Positions 1-11,145 of a stretch of 64,000 nt of DNA are shown one piece after another; positions within the stretch are counted from its first letter, which is position 1; each line of letters starts with the position of its first letter. The DNA is from Hawksworthiomyces lignivorus (Eukaryota; Ascomycota; Sordariomycetes; Ophiostomatales; Ophiostomataceae): positions 1 through 64,000 of the forward strand of contig NTMA01000011.1 of the NCBI GenBank assembly GCA_002917075.1. Direction: 5' to 3'. The translations under genes and the position numbers were made by a program. Below the pieces are notes generated by a model. It made no database searches, was not told where the DNA came from, and saw only the letters and a program-made list of their open reading frames with translations.

Positions 1-30
1 TTTTTTTTTTTTTTTTTTTTTTTTTTTTTT
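1..30. repeat. poly(T) run at window edge
   Basis: The window opens with 30 consecutive T. Read on the minus strand this is an A30 tail following ordinary sequence. It may be a homopolymer at a contig end or a natural A/T tract; there is no target-site duplication or element body in view to call it a retrotransposon tail. Confidence 0.9.
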
Positions 31-522
31 CATAAATATGCCCAGCGGCTTCCACCCACCGTTGGTAAGGAGGATGTGAATGGATGCTGCTGGGATATCA
101 TGGGCGACGTAGTAGGATCTGGGCTATGGAAAAGCCGCTGAGGCTAAGCTGTATTGCTGATAAAGTTTGCATAAGTAGAACCTGGACTTAGGGTATGTTT
201 GTGTAATAATGTATTTAGGTAGGAATTGTCTCCTGTTGGTAGTCACATTTTACTCGATATTTCTATGTTAACATGTTCCTTCTGGTCTTTTTCTATCCTC
301 CAGTATTTCCCGTTCTCACAGTAAGACGCGAATTATGATGAATTTGTGAAATGAGAATTAGCGAATTAGCAAATAAGATACGTAAATATTGAAGAAGAAG
401 GAACCAAGACTCCCGCTTTCGTTTGCTCGTTGGTATCGTTAGTTGTGTATAATATATGTATGCGTGCCGAAAATCAAATGCGAGTCAACCCGGAAACTCA
501 AAACTTGGCACTCTCTCTATGA
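31..522. other. 3' flank of the DOA4-type gene
   Basis: About 490 bases of moderately AT-rich sequence lie downstream of the minus-strand ubiquitin hydrolase. I see no conserved coding pattern, tRNA or repeat besides the edge poly(T). It probably carries the 3' UTR of that gene. Confidence 0.5.
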
Positions 523-3500
523 CTATGTTCGCCGCTTGTAAAATACCATGTACGCGCTTGCCCCGTTATTATTGTCCCGATACAACCGCCTTGCCATGTC
601 CCGTCCATCTCCGCTACCAATCGTCACCGGCTCTATGCGCGCATCGTCAAAGTGATGCCACTGATTCGCGTCTGCTGCACCCTCATCTTTGATAAACGCC
701 CGGTAGTGGCCAGACTTGAGTGTTCCGCTGTGCACGATCACCGCATAGCAATCGTACAAGAAAGGAGCACGGAACTGGTGTTCAGTTTGCTCGTCTACTC
801 CATCAACTATCTGATCCGCGGGAGCCGTCCGCGCCTGTACTGTGTACGGGGTCATATCCAGCCCATTAATAGGAAATACCACGGCCGTGTTATTCTTCCG
901 GAATCCATCGTACTCATTGCCCTGGAATCGCCGGAACGATAGGCACAGCAGATCTGGCAGGCGCACCAGCCGCACGCGCTTTTCCGTCGTGTCAATTCGT
1001 CGGCACTGGTCGCATTTGTACTCGGCAAGCAAATCTGCCCCGCAGTATTGCCCCAGCAGCTCGGCCATGGTCGTCGCTGTGCTAGCAGTAGTAGGCGGGA
1101 TGGGCAAATGTATGGCGTCAAAGTGCTCATACGTCAGCGATGGGTGGCCGCAGCTACGACATCGCCGGTCTGTCACCTCCACACCGCGCCAGTACTTATC
1201 GACAAGGCTATTGTTGTATTTCCGGTACTCGCTCCAATACAGCAGGCCGTTCCTCAGCGCAGAACTCTTCGTATCTAGCGCCGGCTGCTGCACCTCGCCC
1301 GTCTTATCGCGCAGGCGGTTTGTCTCGTCATGCAGGTTCTCGAGCAAGAATGAAACAAACTCTTGCGCATCTTGCTGGTAGGGCCCGCCAAAGATTGTGC
1401 TGCGGTCTGTTTTGATGCTTCCGTCAAAGTCCCGCGAGTGAATATGATAGCAGTAGTCCTAAGCGAATATTAGCATAATCCACACTCTTTTGCTGATTCA
1501 AAGAAGAAATAAAAATAAAGGAAGCGGCCAATTCACAAACCATTAAAGTCTTAGCCTTCATGGCCTCAAATTTGCCGAACTGCATCCAATGGAAAGAGTT
1601 CGCCAGGATCTTGGCCAGTAGTTGTGGGTGGCTGATCTTCTCATCGCTCTTCATTGGCACTTTCCAGCGATCCGACCATTCTCCCGTGGTCAGCTCGTCA
1701 GCAAACGCGCCAGATGCAAAGAGGGACTGAAATGAGCTGTTGCCGTAGCACCAATTATCTGGATTGTATAGCCCAACTTTCTGTCGGCGGGTTCGGCCAC
1801 CCATCGCACCAGCTTTGGCTATCTTGGTACGTATATAATGGTCATCATCATCGGCTTCTTCAAAACCATTGTGACTTTGCCTTGGCACTGTCGGTGGTGG
1901 CCTTGTCGGCGGTACTGGAAGCGTTGAATAGAGATTTGCAGCCGTGACAGCTGCGGCTGCTGTTGCCGGTGATGATTGTGGCAGGGCCTTTCGTTCTGTT
2001 TCTGCTCCAATTGTCGCTCTAGAAGACGGCCTTTCTTGGCCGAGCGCGGTGCTGGAAGGATAATTAGAAGAGTAAAATCCAATTTCGTTGTCATCTTTGG
2101 TGACAGACGGCGATGTCATGGACTCTTGGATGGCAGACACAGGAGGAAATCGCCGCAAAAAATCTTCAGTGGTTCGCACAACCGACTTGTCCATTTCCTT
2201 CAGACTTTCCTCCCATCTCTTCGCTTCGTCCGCATCTTGAATTGGCTTTGTCACAAACTTAGTTTGCGGTCTCGAGAAAGTGTTATGTCTCGGCCGTTGA
2301 ACAGCCTTCACGGTTTTAACACCCGTGCCGGCTGCTGTAGATGATGTCTGCAAAGATGCAGTGCCCATCAAACATATCCAGGCTTCTATACCGCCCTTCA
2401 ATAACTTTGCTTTCTTGCTATTATGGCTGTTGGACTGGTAGTCAAAGTAGGTCAACGCGTTATACAGCGAAGCTATAGCAGTCTGCGTAGGGGTAAGCGC
2501 CTTGCTGTTCCGACGAATGTCTTCCGAGTCTTCGTCGTAGAAAACGACCAAATCGAAGTCACCTCGGCTCTCGAAAAGCCGTGACTCCGCTGACGGAGCT
2601 AGAACCATGCTCTCGGCAATCTGGTCGGCAGATATGTCCTGCCGCTGCAAGATATCGGACTCTACGCATATTGTCGACTGAGACAAAATATGGCCTTCAT
2701 CAAATGCTTCGCGGCTGCGTACGTCAATCAGAAGAAGCTGAATGTCTTTTGAACCGGCTTGCATGAACTTGAGCAACTCCTCGACAGTAATGGTGTCCCC
2801 TTCGGGGAGAGAGACATGAAGTTTCTTTATCCGTGCAGAATCTTGGCTAGGTCTTGATGTCTGCCGAGAGTGAGAGTGTGAGAGTGAGAAGTAGTCATCA
2901 GCGGGCTGTGATGCCTGAGGCTTTACTCCAGAGAACGAGTTCATGGAATTCGTCCTGCTAAACATGCCTCTAGGAGTACTCGATGGAAGCTGGGGAGTCT
3001 GGCCGGAGACACTGCCTCTTGCAGGGCTATATATCGCCTCCGGAACTTTGGGTAGATCCGGCAGCGCATGGATTAGTGGTTGGTTGTTAGATCTGGGGAG
3101 AGGCGCTGCCGTTTGCAGCGTTTCCAATCTTTTCGGTAGAAACTGGAAGTTTTGCAACTGTGTTTGAATCTGAGGAGGCTGTTGATGCTGTTGATGCTGC
3201 TGCTGCTGCTGCTGCTGATGTTGTTGTTGCTCAAGCTGTAGTTGTTGGAAGCTTGGATGATTGATCGGTTGGGTACGTATACGCGGGTCCTGTTTTTGCT
3301 GGGCAGGCTGTGTTGGTGCAGTGGGAGTCCTATGGTTAGCAAACCGCTCTGCTAGGTCCTGTACTTTCTTGACCCCATTTGTGCCACTTTCGGCGTGAGA
3401 TGAAGTTCCAGGTTTTATAGCATTGCCGTGAAGTGCTTGTGGCTTCGGGTGTATAGCAGGTTTTGGCTTAAATTGAGGTTGTGGCCTAGCAGTCGATATT

Positions 3501-4093
3501 GAAGGAGGATGTGCTGTAAATTTTTGCGGAACTGAAACATCATTGTGGATGTCTACGTCCAGCAGACTCTGTGAACCATTAGAGTGGTGGCCGTTTGTGC
3601 TCCCGGTCGGCGCAGATGAGTGTCCATTTTGGTCTTGTGCACTTTTTGGCATTACACCAGTCTTTGCGTTATCCTCTACAATCAGCAATTTGATCTTCTT
3701 GTAGCTTTCGCTCTCCTTGTCGATTTGGTTCACTAGCGAGTTGTACCGCTGTCGAACGGGCTTTCGGTCGGCCATTACAGACTTCCAGGAGGGTTTGCTT
3801 GGTAGAACTTCGGACAACGCACTGCTCGCTTTGAGGTATTCTTTCAGGGCTATATCCAAACGGCCGAAATCTTTCATAAAGCCTGCTTGCTTGAGACATC
3901 CTTCCGCGTAGCTTAGAATAGTCTCAACTGGCTTGCCCGAGTCTACCTCCGCGGTGGCCTGTTTGACATCATCTATGTGCATAAAATTGCGTTTAGCACC
4001 AGACTGAGAGGAAGAGGGCGCAGGAGCAGCGCCATTTGCAAATGGCCCAGACGGTGTTGCTCCTAGCGCGCCAAAACCGTAGTCATTTGTCAT
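523..4093 (-). CDS. doa4: Doa4-type ubiquitin carboxyl-terminal hydrolase (rhodanese + USP)
   Basis: Two exons, 4093..1541 and 1458..523, give about 1162 aa; the 82-bp intron has a GTTTGT donor and TTAG acceptor. The first ATG in frame is at 4093; the frame is open further upstream but has no earlier ATG. In order: a helical N-terminal module (about 40-150, USP8-dimer/MIT-like), a long disordered stretch with a Gln/His run (about 288-305), a rhodanese-like domain (about 430-575), a Pro-rich linker, and the USP domain from about 770. The catalytic Cys is near residue 782 in NPDNWCYGNSS. The USP zinc ribbon has two CxxC pairs, and the late His and Asp boxes (SGHYRAF, HHFDDARI) are present, so it should be active. 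Rhodanese plus USP is the Doa4/Ubp5/USP8 layout; Doa4 removes ubiquitin from cargo at late endosomes. The Cys box is unusually degenerate. VPS27 lies head to head with it. A separate Ubp5-like paralogue cannot be excluded. Confidence 0.85.
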
Positions 4094-5624
4094 TTTGCTG
4101 TCGCTGCCGCCCCCAGTCACCGCCGCCGCTGAAGTGGACGAGGTGGTGGAAGGTGGCCTCGCTACTTTCGGATAGGGACTAAGAAAAGTCGACAAGGCCA
4201 AGGCTGACGAAGTAGATGTGTCTGGTTTACGTCATAGCAAAGATCTGATATGAAGACGACAGAAATTGAATAAATTCAGGATCGGTTCGCTGTTATCGAA
4301 GAGGGCTGTCGTATCGAATGTAGGTGTCTTTGGTCGTGGAAGTGTGAAGCGTCGCGAACAGAGGCAGTGGTCGAGTACTGAAATCAGCTAGACTTGTGAC
4401 ACTCATCTGAAGACAGAGTCAACCCTAACGAATTAGGGACAGGGGCCAGGCATCTTTTGACTTGTCTAAGTAATGTCGGCGTTGCAACTCTGGCAAGAGG
4501 AGTTGAAGTAGTCTGCGAGACCAAGAGACTATAGGAAAAATCTCCAGAAACAGGTGGCGTCACAGAGGATAACATACGCCAGGCGGATTCAGGAGCCTAG
4601 GCAGTCGCTGTTTCTATCTTCTAGATTAATTTCCCACGAGTCCTAGTGTTGGCAAACGTATAGTGATGGAGAGAAGATGCGCAGAAGATGCGAAGCGATG
4701 TCAGATTGTAGGTCGGAATTTGGCGAAGATGGAATCCGTTTGCAAATCAGACTGAACCTGCTTCTGGCATAGAAAGGCGGGGAGGCGGTAATACAATGGC
4801 GAGGGTGGACAACTGCCACATGCTCTCAGTACTCGCTTTAAGCGATAATGATATGGATCGGTATTATCCTATACGCATATGGAGTAATTAGTCGTACTCT
4901 CATTAATATGTTATGAACCTACGCGGCACAGTGCCTCCTGCAAGTGCTGGAGCGGCCTGGCCCCACAGCGACCAAAAGTGCTGCTTAGCAGCTCCAACGA
5001 ACCCCCTGGAAGCGATTGGCTGTAGCGGGTCAACGGGGGGAGGGAGCATGGCCAGGCCTGCAAGGTCATCCTGGAACGCCAAAGCGTCGTCATTCCATTG
5101 TCTCAGACGCTTCAGGCCGCCAGGCAGCGACTTACGCTAGGTTGATGCTATTTGATTAGTAGCTTGGTCCAATCACATAGCTTGCCCCAAGGTCCTCCAC
5201 CTTTTTTTACAGTGAGATACGAGCGCAAGCAGCCCCCAGTGAGGGGAAAACCAGCCCAGCCAGCCACGCTGTAGGCAGAATCAATATGGAGAGGAAGAAA
5301 CAGGCAAGTGGCAAGCCGGCGATTTGGAATCCACCATCTCCATCCATCCAACCTCGCTCTCCACGTCGACCTACTTGCTCTTCTTCATCTCCGTATTTGC
5401 TCGACGACGTCTGTATTCTATCTAATCTTGCACATCGGGCTGTCGCGTCTAGCTTCTCCCTCTACTGATCTCTTACTCGGCTTCCGCCCAACCCGTCCAC
5501 CAGCTATACGACACGATCTTCCGCATAGAGCCTCGTCACCTAGTACAACTCACTCTCTTCTTTCCGTCTGACATCTGTTCTATCAGCCTGCTCTCTTTCT
5601 CTCGCCCCAAACTATCTCATCAAG
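4094..5624. other. Divergent intergenic region between DOA4-type gene and VPS27
   Basis: This 1.5 kb must hold promoters and leaders for both genes. The VPS27 side (5300-5620) is a CT-rich leader, common in front of filamentous-fungal start codons. The DOA4 side has a minimal upstream ORF at 4227..4235. I see no additional conserved coding sequence. Confidence 0.6.
4227..4235 (-). promoter_or_regulatory. Minimal uORF / ATF-CRE-like heptamer upstream of the DOA4-type gene
   Basis: On the minus strand the sequence reads ATGACGTAA, a Met-Thr-stop upstream ORF 134 nt before the main ATG. The same bases contain ATGACGT, the CRE/M26-type heptamer bound by Atf1-class bZIP factors in fission yeast. 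Whether it acts as RNA (uORF) or DNA (bZIP site) depends on the transcription start, which I cannot place. Confidence 0.3.
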
Positions 5625-8249
5625 ATGATGTCTTGGTGGTCATCCGGGGCCAATACGGCCCTGGACGAGCAAGTTGAGAGAGCTACAAGCAGCAGCTTGT
5701 GCGTCGTCCTCCCTTCCTCAGCCTCGCATCCCCATGCTTTCTGACGTGCTCTGCTGTCTTCATACCTGCTAACTGATTTCCCTTGCAGAGAAGACATTGC
5801 CTTGAATTTAGAGATATCCGATATTATCCGGTCCAAGACAGTCCAACCAAAGGAGGCTATGCGCTCACTAAAAAGGCGCATTGGCAATAAGAATCCGAAC
5901 ACGCAGCTGAGTGCTCTCAATGTACGCACCCAAATATCCGGTCTTGTGTGGGACAGAGCTTAATGATGGAAGGGAGCACTAACACTCTCGGATAGCTCAC
6001 CGATACATGCTTCAAGAATGGCGGATCTCATTTCCTTGTCGAGATCGCCTCTCGCGAGTTTATGGATAATTTGACCTCTCTCTTGAAAGCAGTTGGACCA
6101 GCCGCTATCAACCAGGAAGTCCGCGCAAAGATTCTCGAGCTCATACAGTCTTGGACATCTGCCACTGAAGGGCGTCACGATCTAGGTTATATTGGCGAAG
6201 TCTATAAGACGCTGCAGCAAGAGGGCTTCCAGTTCCCACCCCGGACGACTGTTTCGAGCAGCATGATAGATAGCAGTGCGGTATGTGGACTCCTAAAGCT
6301 GTTAGGCTGTTTCGTTGCATCTATGATAAATCTCATAGCACAGCCATCTAACGTTTTGCCCATCCTATAGCCTCCGGAATGGGTCGACTCCGACGTCTGC
6401 ATGCGATGCCGGACCGCGTTCACCTTCACGAATCGGAAGCACCACTGTCGCAACTGCGGCAACTGCTTCGATCAGCAGTGTTCAAGCAAATCTCTACCGC
6501 TGCCCCACCTCGGAATCATGCAACCTGTCCGCGTGGACGATGGCTGCTACGCAAAGCTGACAGATAAGTCGTCTCGCGGTGGTGCCGACGCCCCTGCGGG
6601 TGGCAGTACCGGCTTTAACCCGCAGCCAAAGACATCAGCAATGCAACCGCGCGACGCTCGGATCGACGACAGCTTCGACGAAGACCTGAAAAGGGCATTG
6701 GCCATGAGCCTGGAAGAGGTCCAGAGTCATTCGCGTGTTTTTTCGAACCAGCCTCGAAACGACGCCGTCTCTTCGAAAGTCAACGGCAACTCTACGGCAC
6801 CATATTCATCAGTACCAAAACCAGCGGCAACAACAACCGCACCCAACACCACAACAACTACTGCCGAAGAGGAAGACGAAGACCTGAAGGCAGCAATCGC
6901 AGCATCTCTGGCGGATATGGAGGAGCAGAAACAGAAGCATGCCGAGGCTCTCAAGCAGCAGACACATAGTAGCAATAATGCACCCTCTGCCACCTTCACC
7001 CTACCCAAGAACGATTACGAGTTGACCCCCGTCGAGGCGGAGAACATCAATCTTTTCTCTACGCTCGTTGATCGTTTGCAGACACAACCACCAGGCACAA
7101 TTCTACGAGAACCGCAGATACAGGAACTGTACGACAGCATTGGCGCACTGCGCCCGAAACTTGCAAGGACATATGGCGAAACTATGAGCAAGCATGGTGA
7201 GTTTGTGGACTAGCGATATCTCATTGCAAAGCAATGTTGAGGACCAGCAGTTATTAACTAGACACGCAGACACTCTCCTCGATTTGCATGCAAAGCTGTC
7301 TACGGTTGTCCGCTACTACGATAGAATGCTAGAGGAGCGGCTATCGAAGGCATACAATCAACACAGCCTCGGCGGATACAATATTCCCGCACCTAGCCAG
7401 CCATACCCATCTCTCCAAGCCACAGCGCCGGTCAATATTGGAGCGGCAGAAAGCTTCTATACCGGCGAGGCTCCTCAACCCAGTTTCGATCAACGGCTGA
7501 CTCGGCCGGGACAACTTACCCAGCCAAATCCAGGACAATACGCCGGATACGACAAGCGCGCGTCAATTGCCGGTCCACCAGCGCCAAATGCTTATCCTAG
7601 CCAACCGCAGAGATCCAACAGCTGGAGAAACTCAATTGGGCCTGGCTCAGTACCACAGGCGTACCCTCAACAGCCACAACAGCCACCCCCCGGCTATTCT
7701 GTAGGCGAAGCAACACCCAGCGCCCCTCAAGATCCAATAGCTTCTACGCCCGCGGCAGATCCGAACGCAGCGTTTTATTTTAGCAATGCAAACCTAGCCT
7801 CGGCTCAGGCCCCAGCTCAGGCTCTCCCATCGCAACCTCAACAAGCGTCGGCCACGGCGCCATCCGATCCAGGAGCCTCACCTTATCCAACACTACGGCA
7901 ACCTTCCGTGTACCAAGCTTCTATCCCCCCGATGCCGACGGCCGGATCTGTTCAGCCTACGACCCAGCATCAACCACAGCAGCCACAGCAGCCACAGCAG
8001 CCGCAGCAAGTTTCAGCAGCTGAGCAGGTGCCAGCCGCTCCATATTGGTCTCATCCTGGCGCGCAACATCAGCAGGTGCCACAGCAGTTTACATCTGGAC
8101 CGCCGCAGCCGCAGCCGCAACAGCCTGCGCAGGCGGCCTGGCCACAAGTGCCAAACACTTACAACTCATATGCTCAGGAGGGGTTTCCATCTGCACCGCA
8201 GCATGTGCCGCAACAACCTATCATGGAGGAATCTCTGATTGACCTGTAA
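5625..8249 (+). CDS. vps27: Vps27, ESCRT-0 subunit (VHS-FYVE-UIM)
   Basis: Five exons (5625..5698, 5789..5921, 5996..6280, 6371..7196, 7270..8249) give 765 aa. Two adjacent ATGs (5625, 5628) could start it. Order: VHS domain (about 1-150), FYVE zinc finger (about 165-225, with [10 protein letters not shown] and the basic RKHHCRNCG patch that binds PI3P), two ubiquitin-interacting motifs (about 267-285 and 331-348, both with the A-x-x-x-S core), a helical GAT-like/coiled-coil region (about 380-470) and a long Gln/Pro-rich tail. The tail has two PSAP motifs, the type that recruits ESCRT-I Vps23/TSG101, and the protein ends in SLIDL, a clathrin-box-like terminus. The role is sorting ubiquitinated membrane proteins on endosomes and starting ESCRT assembly. 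Branch points such as ACTAACA support the introns. Its divergent neighbour is the Doa4-type hydrolase that acts at the end of the same pathway. Confidence 0.95.
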
Positions 8250-9005
8250 TCTTTGTACTGGAAAGCGGTGTAGATGTGGTATTGTGCTCTTTGTTTGGTA
8301 TTTACACCTTGTGCTTAGTTCTAACTACTAGTTTATTCTAGTCGTGTTTCTGTTAACCGAGTCCTGCATACCCTTATACCGCTGTTTTGCCTTTTTTGTT
8401 TAGGAATTGCCTTGCGAATTCCTTCTCCGTCTCTCATGTTATTTCCCCAACTACTGTATAATTTACCATCTGGATTCTAGACAACGGAAGATCGCGATCA
8501 TTGTAGAAGGCAATAAGAAAGACATGAGCTTGAAGATCGTGGTTGTTGATAATCAGCAAATATACATGCCGTTGTATAGCTTATCGCAAATCACGGAGTT
8601 GAAGGTTCCTGTTCATATAAGATATTGGTTTTCTAGTATATCATAGCATGTTTTGCATGCAATTCGTGGAGCGGCTCTTCGTTCCGACTTGCACCGTCGG
8701 TTGAATTTGTCTTGCGGCTAAGACAGCGTCTGCAGCCCAGAAAGACCGAAATTTTTATATTGAATCAGCACTTTGTAATGAGATAATCCACCAAGAAGCT
8801 AGAAGCGAAGGAAAGCGGTTCGGATCATATTAACATTGAAGTTCTCCGCACCGCCATTGCATGTTATATATATCGAATTACAACTTTTTGTTGGGATGTG
8901 CAATCACTCTGAAAAACGTTGAAGGCCAGACTGCCCTAGACATATAGGAAAAGCCAAAAGAAAATATCAAAATAACCTTTCAAAAGAAGCCCAATAGTCT
9001 TTAGC
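8250..9005. other. Intergenic, VPS27 to rhamnogalacturonase
   Basis: An AT-rich spacer of about 750 bases. It holds the VPS27 3' UTR and the promoter of the secreted hydrolase. A TATATATA stretch lies near 8866. I see no gene; the short open frame near 8407-8646 has no recognisable content. Confidence 0.5.
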
Positions 9006-10782
9006 ATGGCCATGTTGCAGTTGGGGCGGTCCATTGTCAGCCTCTTCCTGGTTGCCCTCCTCGGCCCCGGTGTTACTCTAGCTCAGCTCAGCGGCCGCGT
9101 TGGACCGACTACTTCAACGGCTAGCAAGCGTGCCACCAAGGTCTGCAACGTCCTAGAGTATGGAGGTACGGCCAGTCGTACAGCGGACATTGGTCCGGCC
9201 ATCGTGGCGGCGTTTGCGGCCTGCAAAACCGGTGGCACAGTATACGTGCCGCCCGGCGAGTACGGCATGTCGACGTGGGCAAGCCTGAGCGGTGGCCAGG
9301 GGTGGGCATTCCAGCTAGACGGGGTGATCTACCGAACAGGGTGTGTATTGATCTCTCTTCGGAGTTCGCAGTTAGGCATGCGTGCATTCATATCAGGACG
9401 CTCTTCTAACGCGGAAGATGAGAAAAGAACCGACAATGGCCACATGATTTTTATCGAAAGAGCCAAGGATTTTGAATTCTATAGCAGCACGTCGCAAGGC
9501 GCCATCCAGGGAAATGGTTTCGAGTTTCACAAAGGTAAGAAAATGGTCGCGATAGAAAACCTAGCTCGAATAAAAGCGAAGCGTTAATGAAGACAAACAG
9601 ACAACAAGAACGGCTGCCGACTGCTGCGTCTGGCACATGTTGAGGACTTTTCCGTTCATGACATTGCACTTGTAGATTGTAAGGCGCCTGTAACCGTTGC
9701 CAATGTGGATTTCACCGAAATGGAGACCAATGCATCTGACAAGCATCTGCGCAGCTCCTCTCTTCCACCTCTTCTTAGACACTGTGTCCAACGGGGAGAT
9801 CTACAACACGATCATCCGCGGCGGCGACAAGGGTGGCCTAGACGGCCTTGACGTGTCTGGGTCGAACGTGTGGATCCACGACCTAGAAGTCTCCAACCGG
9901 GACGAGTGCGTGACAATCAAGAACCCGGCACAGTACATGCTTATCGAGAATGTCTACTGCAACTGGTCCGGAGGTTCGTTCCCCTCTCTGCCGCCCATCA
10001 TCTTTTCTCGAATAGGTCTGACAATCACCGACTTTAATAGGATGTGCCATGGGCAGTCTCGGAAGCACCAACAACGGTATGCAAAAAATGCGAGATTAAC
10101 TATTAAGCTTCTTTGTCTAAACTGTCCTAAACCAGACATCCATCATATCCACTATGACAAGGTATACTCGGTGAACTGCAACCAGATGATGATGATCAAG
10201 TCGAACGGCGGCGGCGGCACGGTCCACGACTGCACGTTCTCCAACTTCCTCGGGCACCACAATGCCTACACTCTCGACATAGACGCCAATTGGTCGCAAC
10301 TCAAAAAGCAATCCGGCGACGGTGTCCTTTTCCACGATCTCAACTTCACAGGCTGGCACGGCTCGTGCAGCGACGGCAACCGCCGGGCGCCAATCAACAT
10401 CATCTGCCCCGAGGCCCGCCCGTGCTACAATGTGGTGCTGGATGACTTTGCCGTGTGGACGGAGAAAGGATCGAGCCAAGTCTACAAGTGTGCCAATGCC
10501 TACGGAGAGGGAGGTTGTCTGCGGTCAGGTGGTGCCGGCAGCCAGGGAAGTGGTTCATCCCCAGCCGTCGCGGCGTATGCAGTCTCCACAATGCAGGTTC
10601 CAACTGCACCTGCCGGCTGGATCGCGCCGACGATGGCCGCTGATCTCACGACGCTTCCGCTGTCAAGCAGTATTCCTATTCCACCTATACCGACGAGTTT
10701 TTTTCCCGGTGCCACGCCATACAGCAAATTGCTTGGCGGTGCAACGGCATCAGCGTCGGCAGCCGCAAGGGTCGTACGATGA
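9006..10782 (+). CDS. Secreted GH28 rhamnogalacturonan hydrolase (rhamnogalacturonase)
   Basis: Six exons (9006..9340, 9428..9534, 9601..9678, 9755..9973, 10041..10076, 10136..10782) give 473 aa. A hydrophobic signal peptide (about residues 3-24) is followed by a right-handed beta-helix of GH28 type. The active-site strip has the rhamnogalacturonase variants of the polygalacturonase motifs: GLDGLDV (for NTDG), RDECVTIK (for DD), a GCAMGSLGS segment (for GHG) and MMIKSN (for RIK). It should cleave galacturonic acid-rhamnose links in the rhamnogalacturonan I backbone of plant pectin outside the cell. Exons were chosen because each junction restores these family motifs in frame. The first intron's acceptor (GAAAAG) is purine-rich but follows a CTAAC branch point by about 20 nt. 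The Ser/Pro-rich C-terminal tail is not part of the fold. The substrate assignment is from family motifs. Confidence 0.88.
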
Positions 10783-11145
10783 AGTACTTGTTGATGAATA
10801 TGATAATAAAGCTCTTCACGTATAGTTCCTATTTCCTATTGTCTTATTGATGTCATTATCGTGCCAAAAATATACACAATTAGATACTCCGGATATGGTA
10901 AATGAGCTCTTCTGCACTCGAATTACTCTGCTCCGTTGCCTCCTCGGATTTTCTTTGTCTAATACTCTGAAGAAAGAATTGATCTTTTTATAGAGCCTCT
11001 TTGTTATTGAGTTTTGGCAGCTTTGCAAAGCACTCTTGTTAAGTATATTATTGACATTTGAATCCACCAGGCTCCTTTTTCAAGTATTGGAATTTACCAA
11101 AAAACTTGAACACTGGTTCACAACCCTTACCAAATTTGAGATAAC
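10783..11145. other. Intergenic spacer
   Basis: About 360 AT-rich bases between the rhamnogalacturonase and the next plus-strand gene. No coding pattern, repeat or RNA gene is apparent. Confidence 0.5.

Noticed and set aside
4094..4201. Longer N-terminus for the Doa4-type protein
   Set aside because: The frame is open to 4201, but that extension begins at TTG, not ATG; the first ATG in frame is at 4093.
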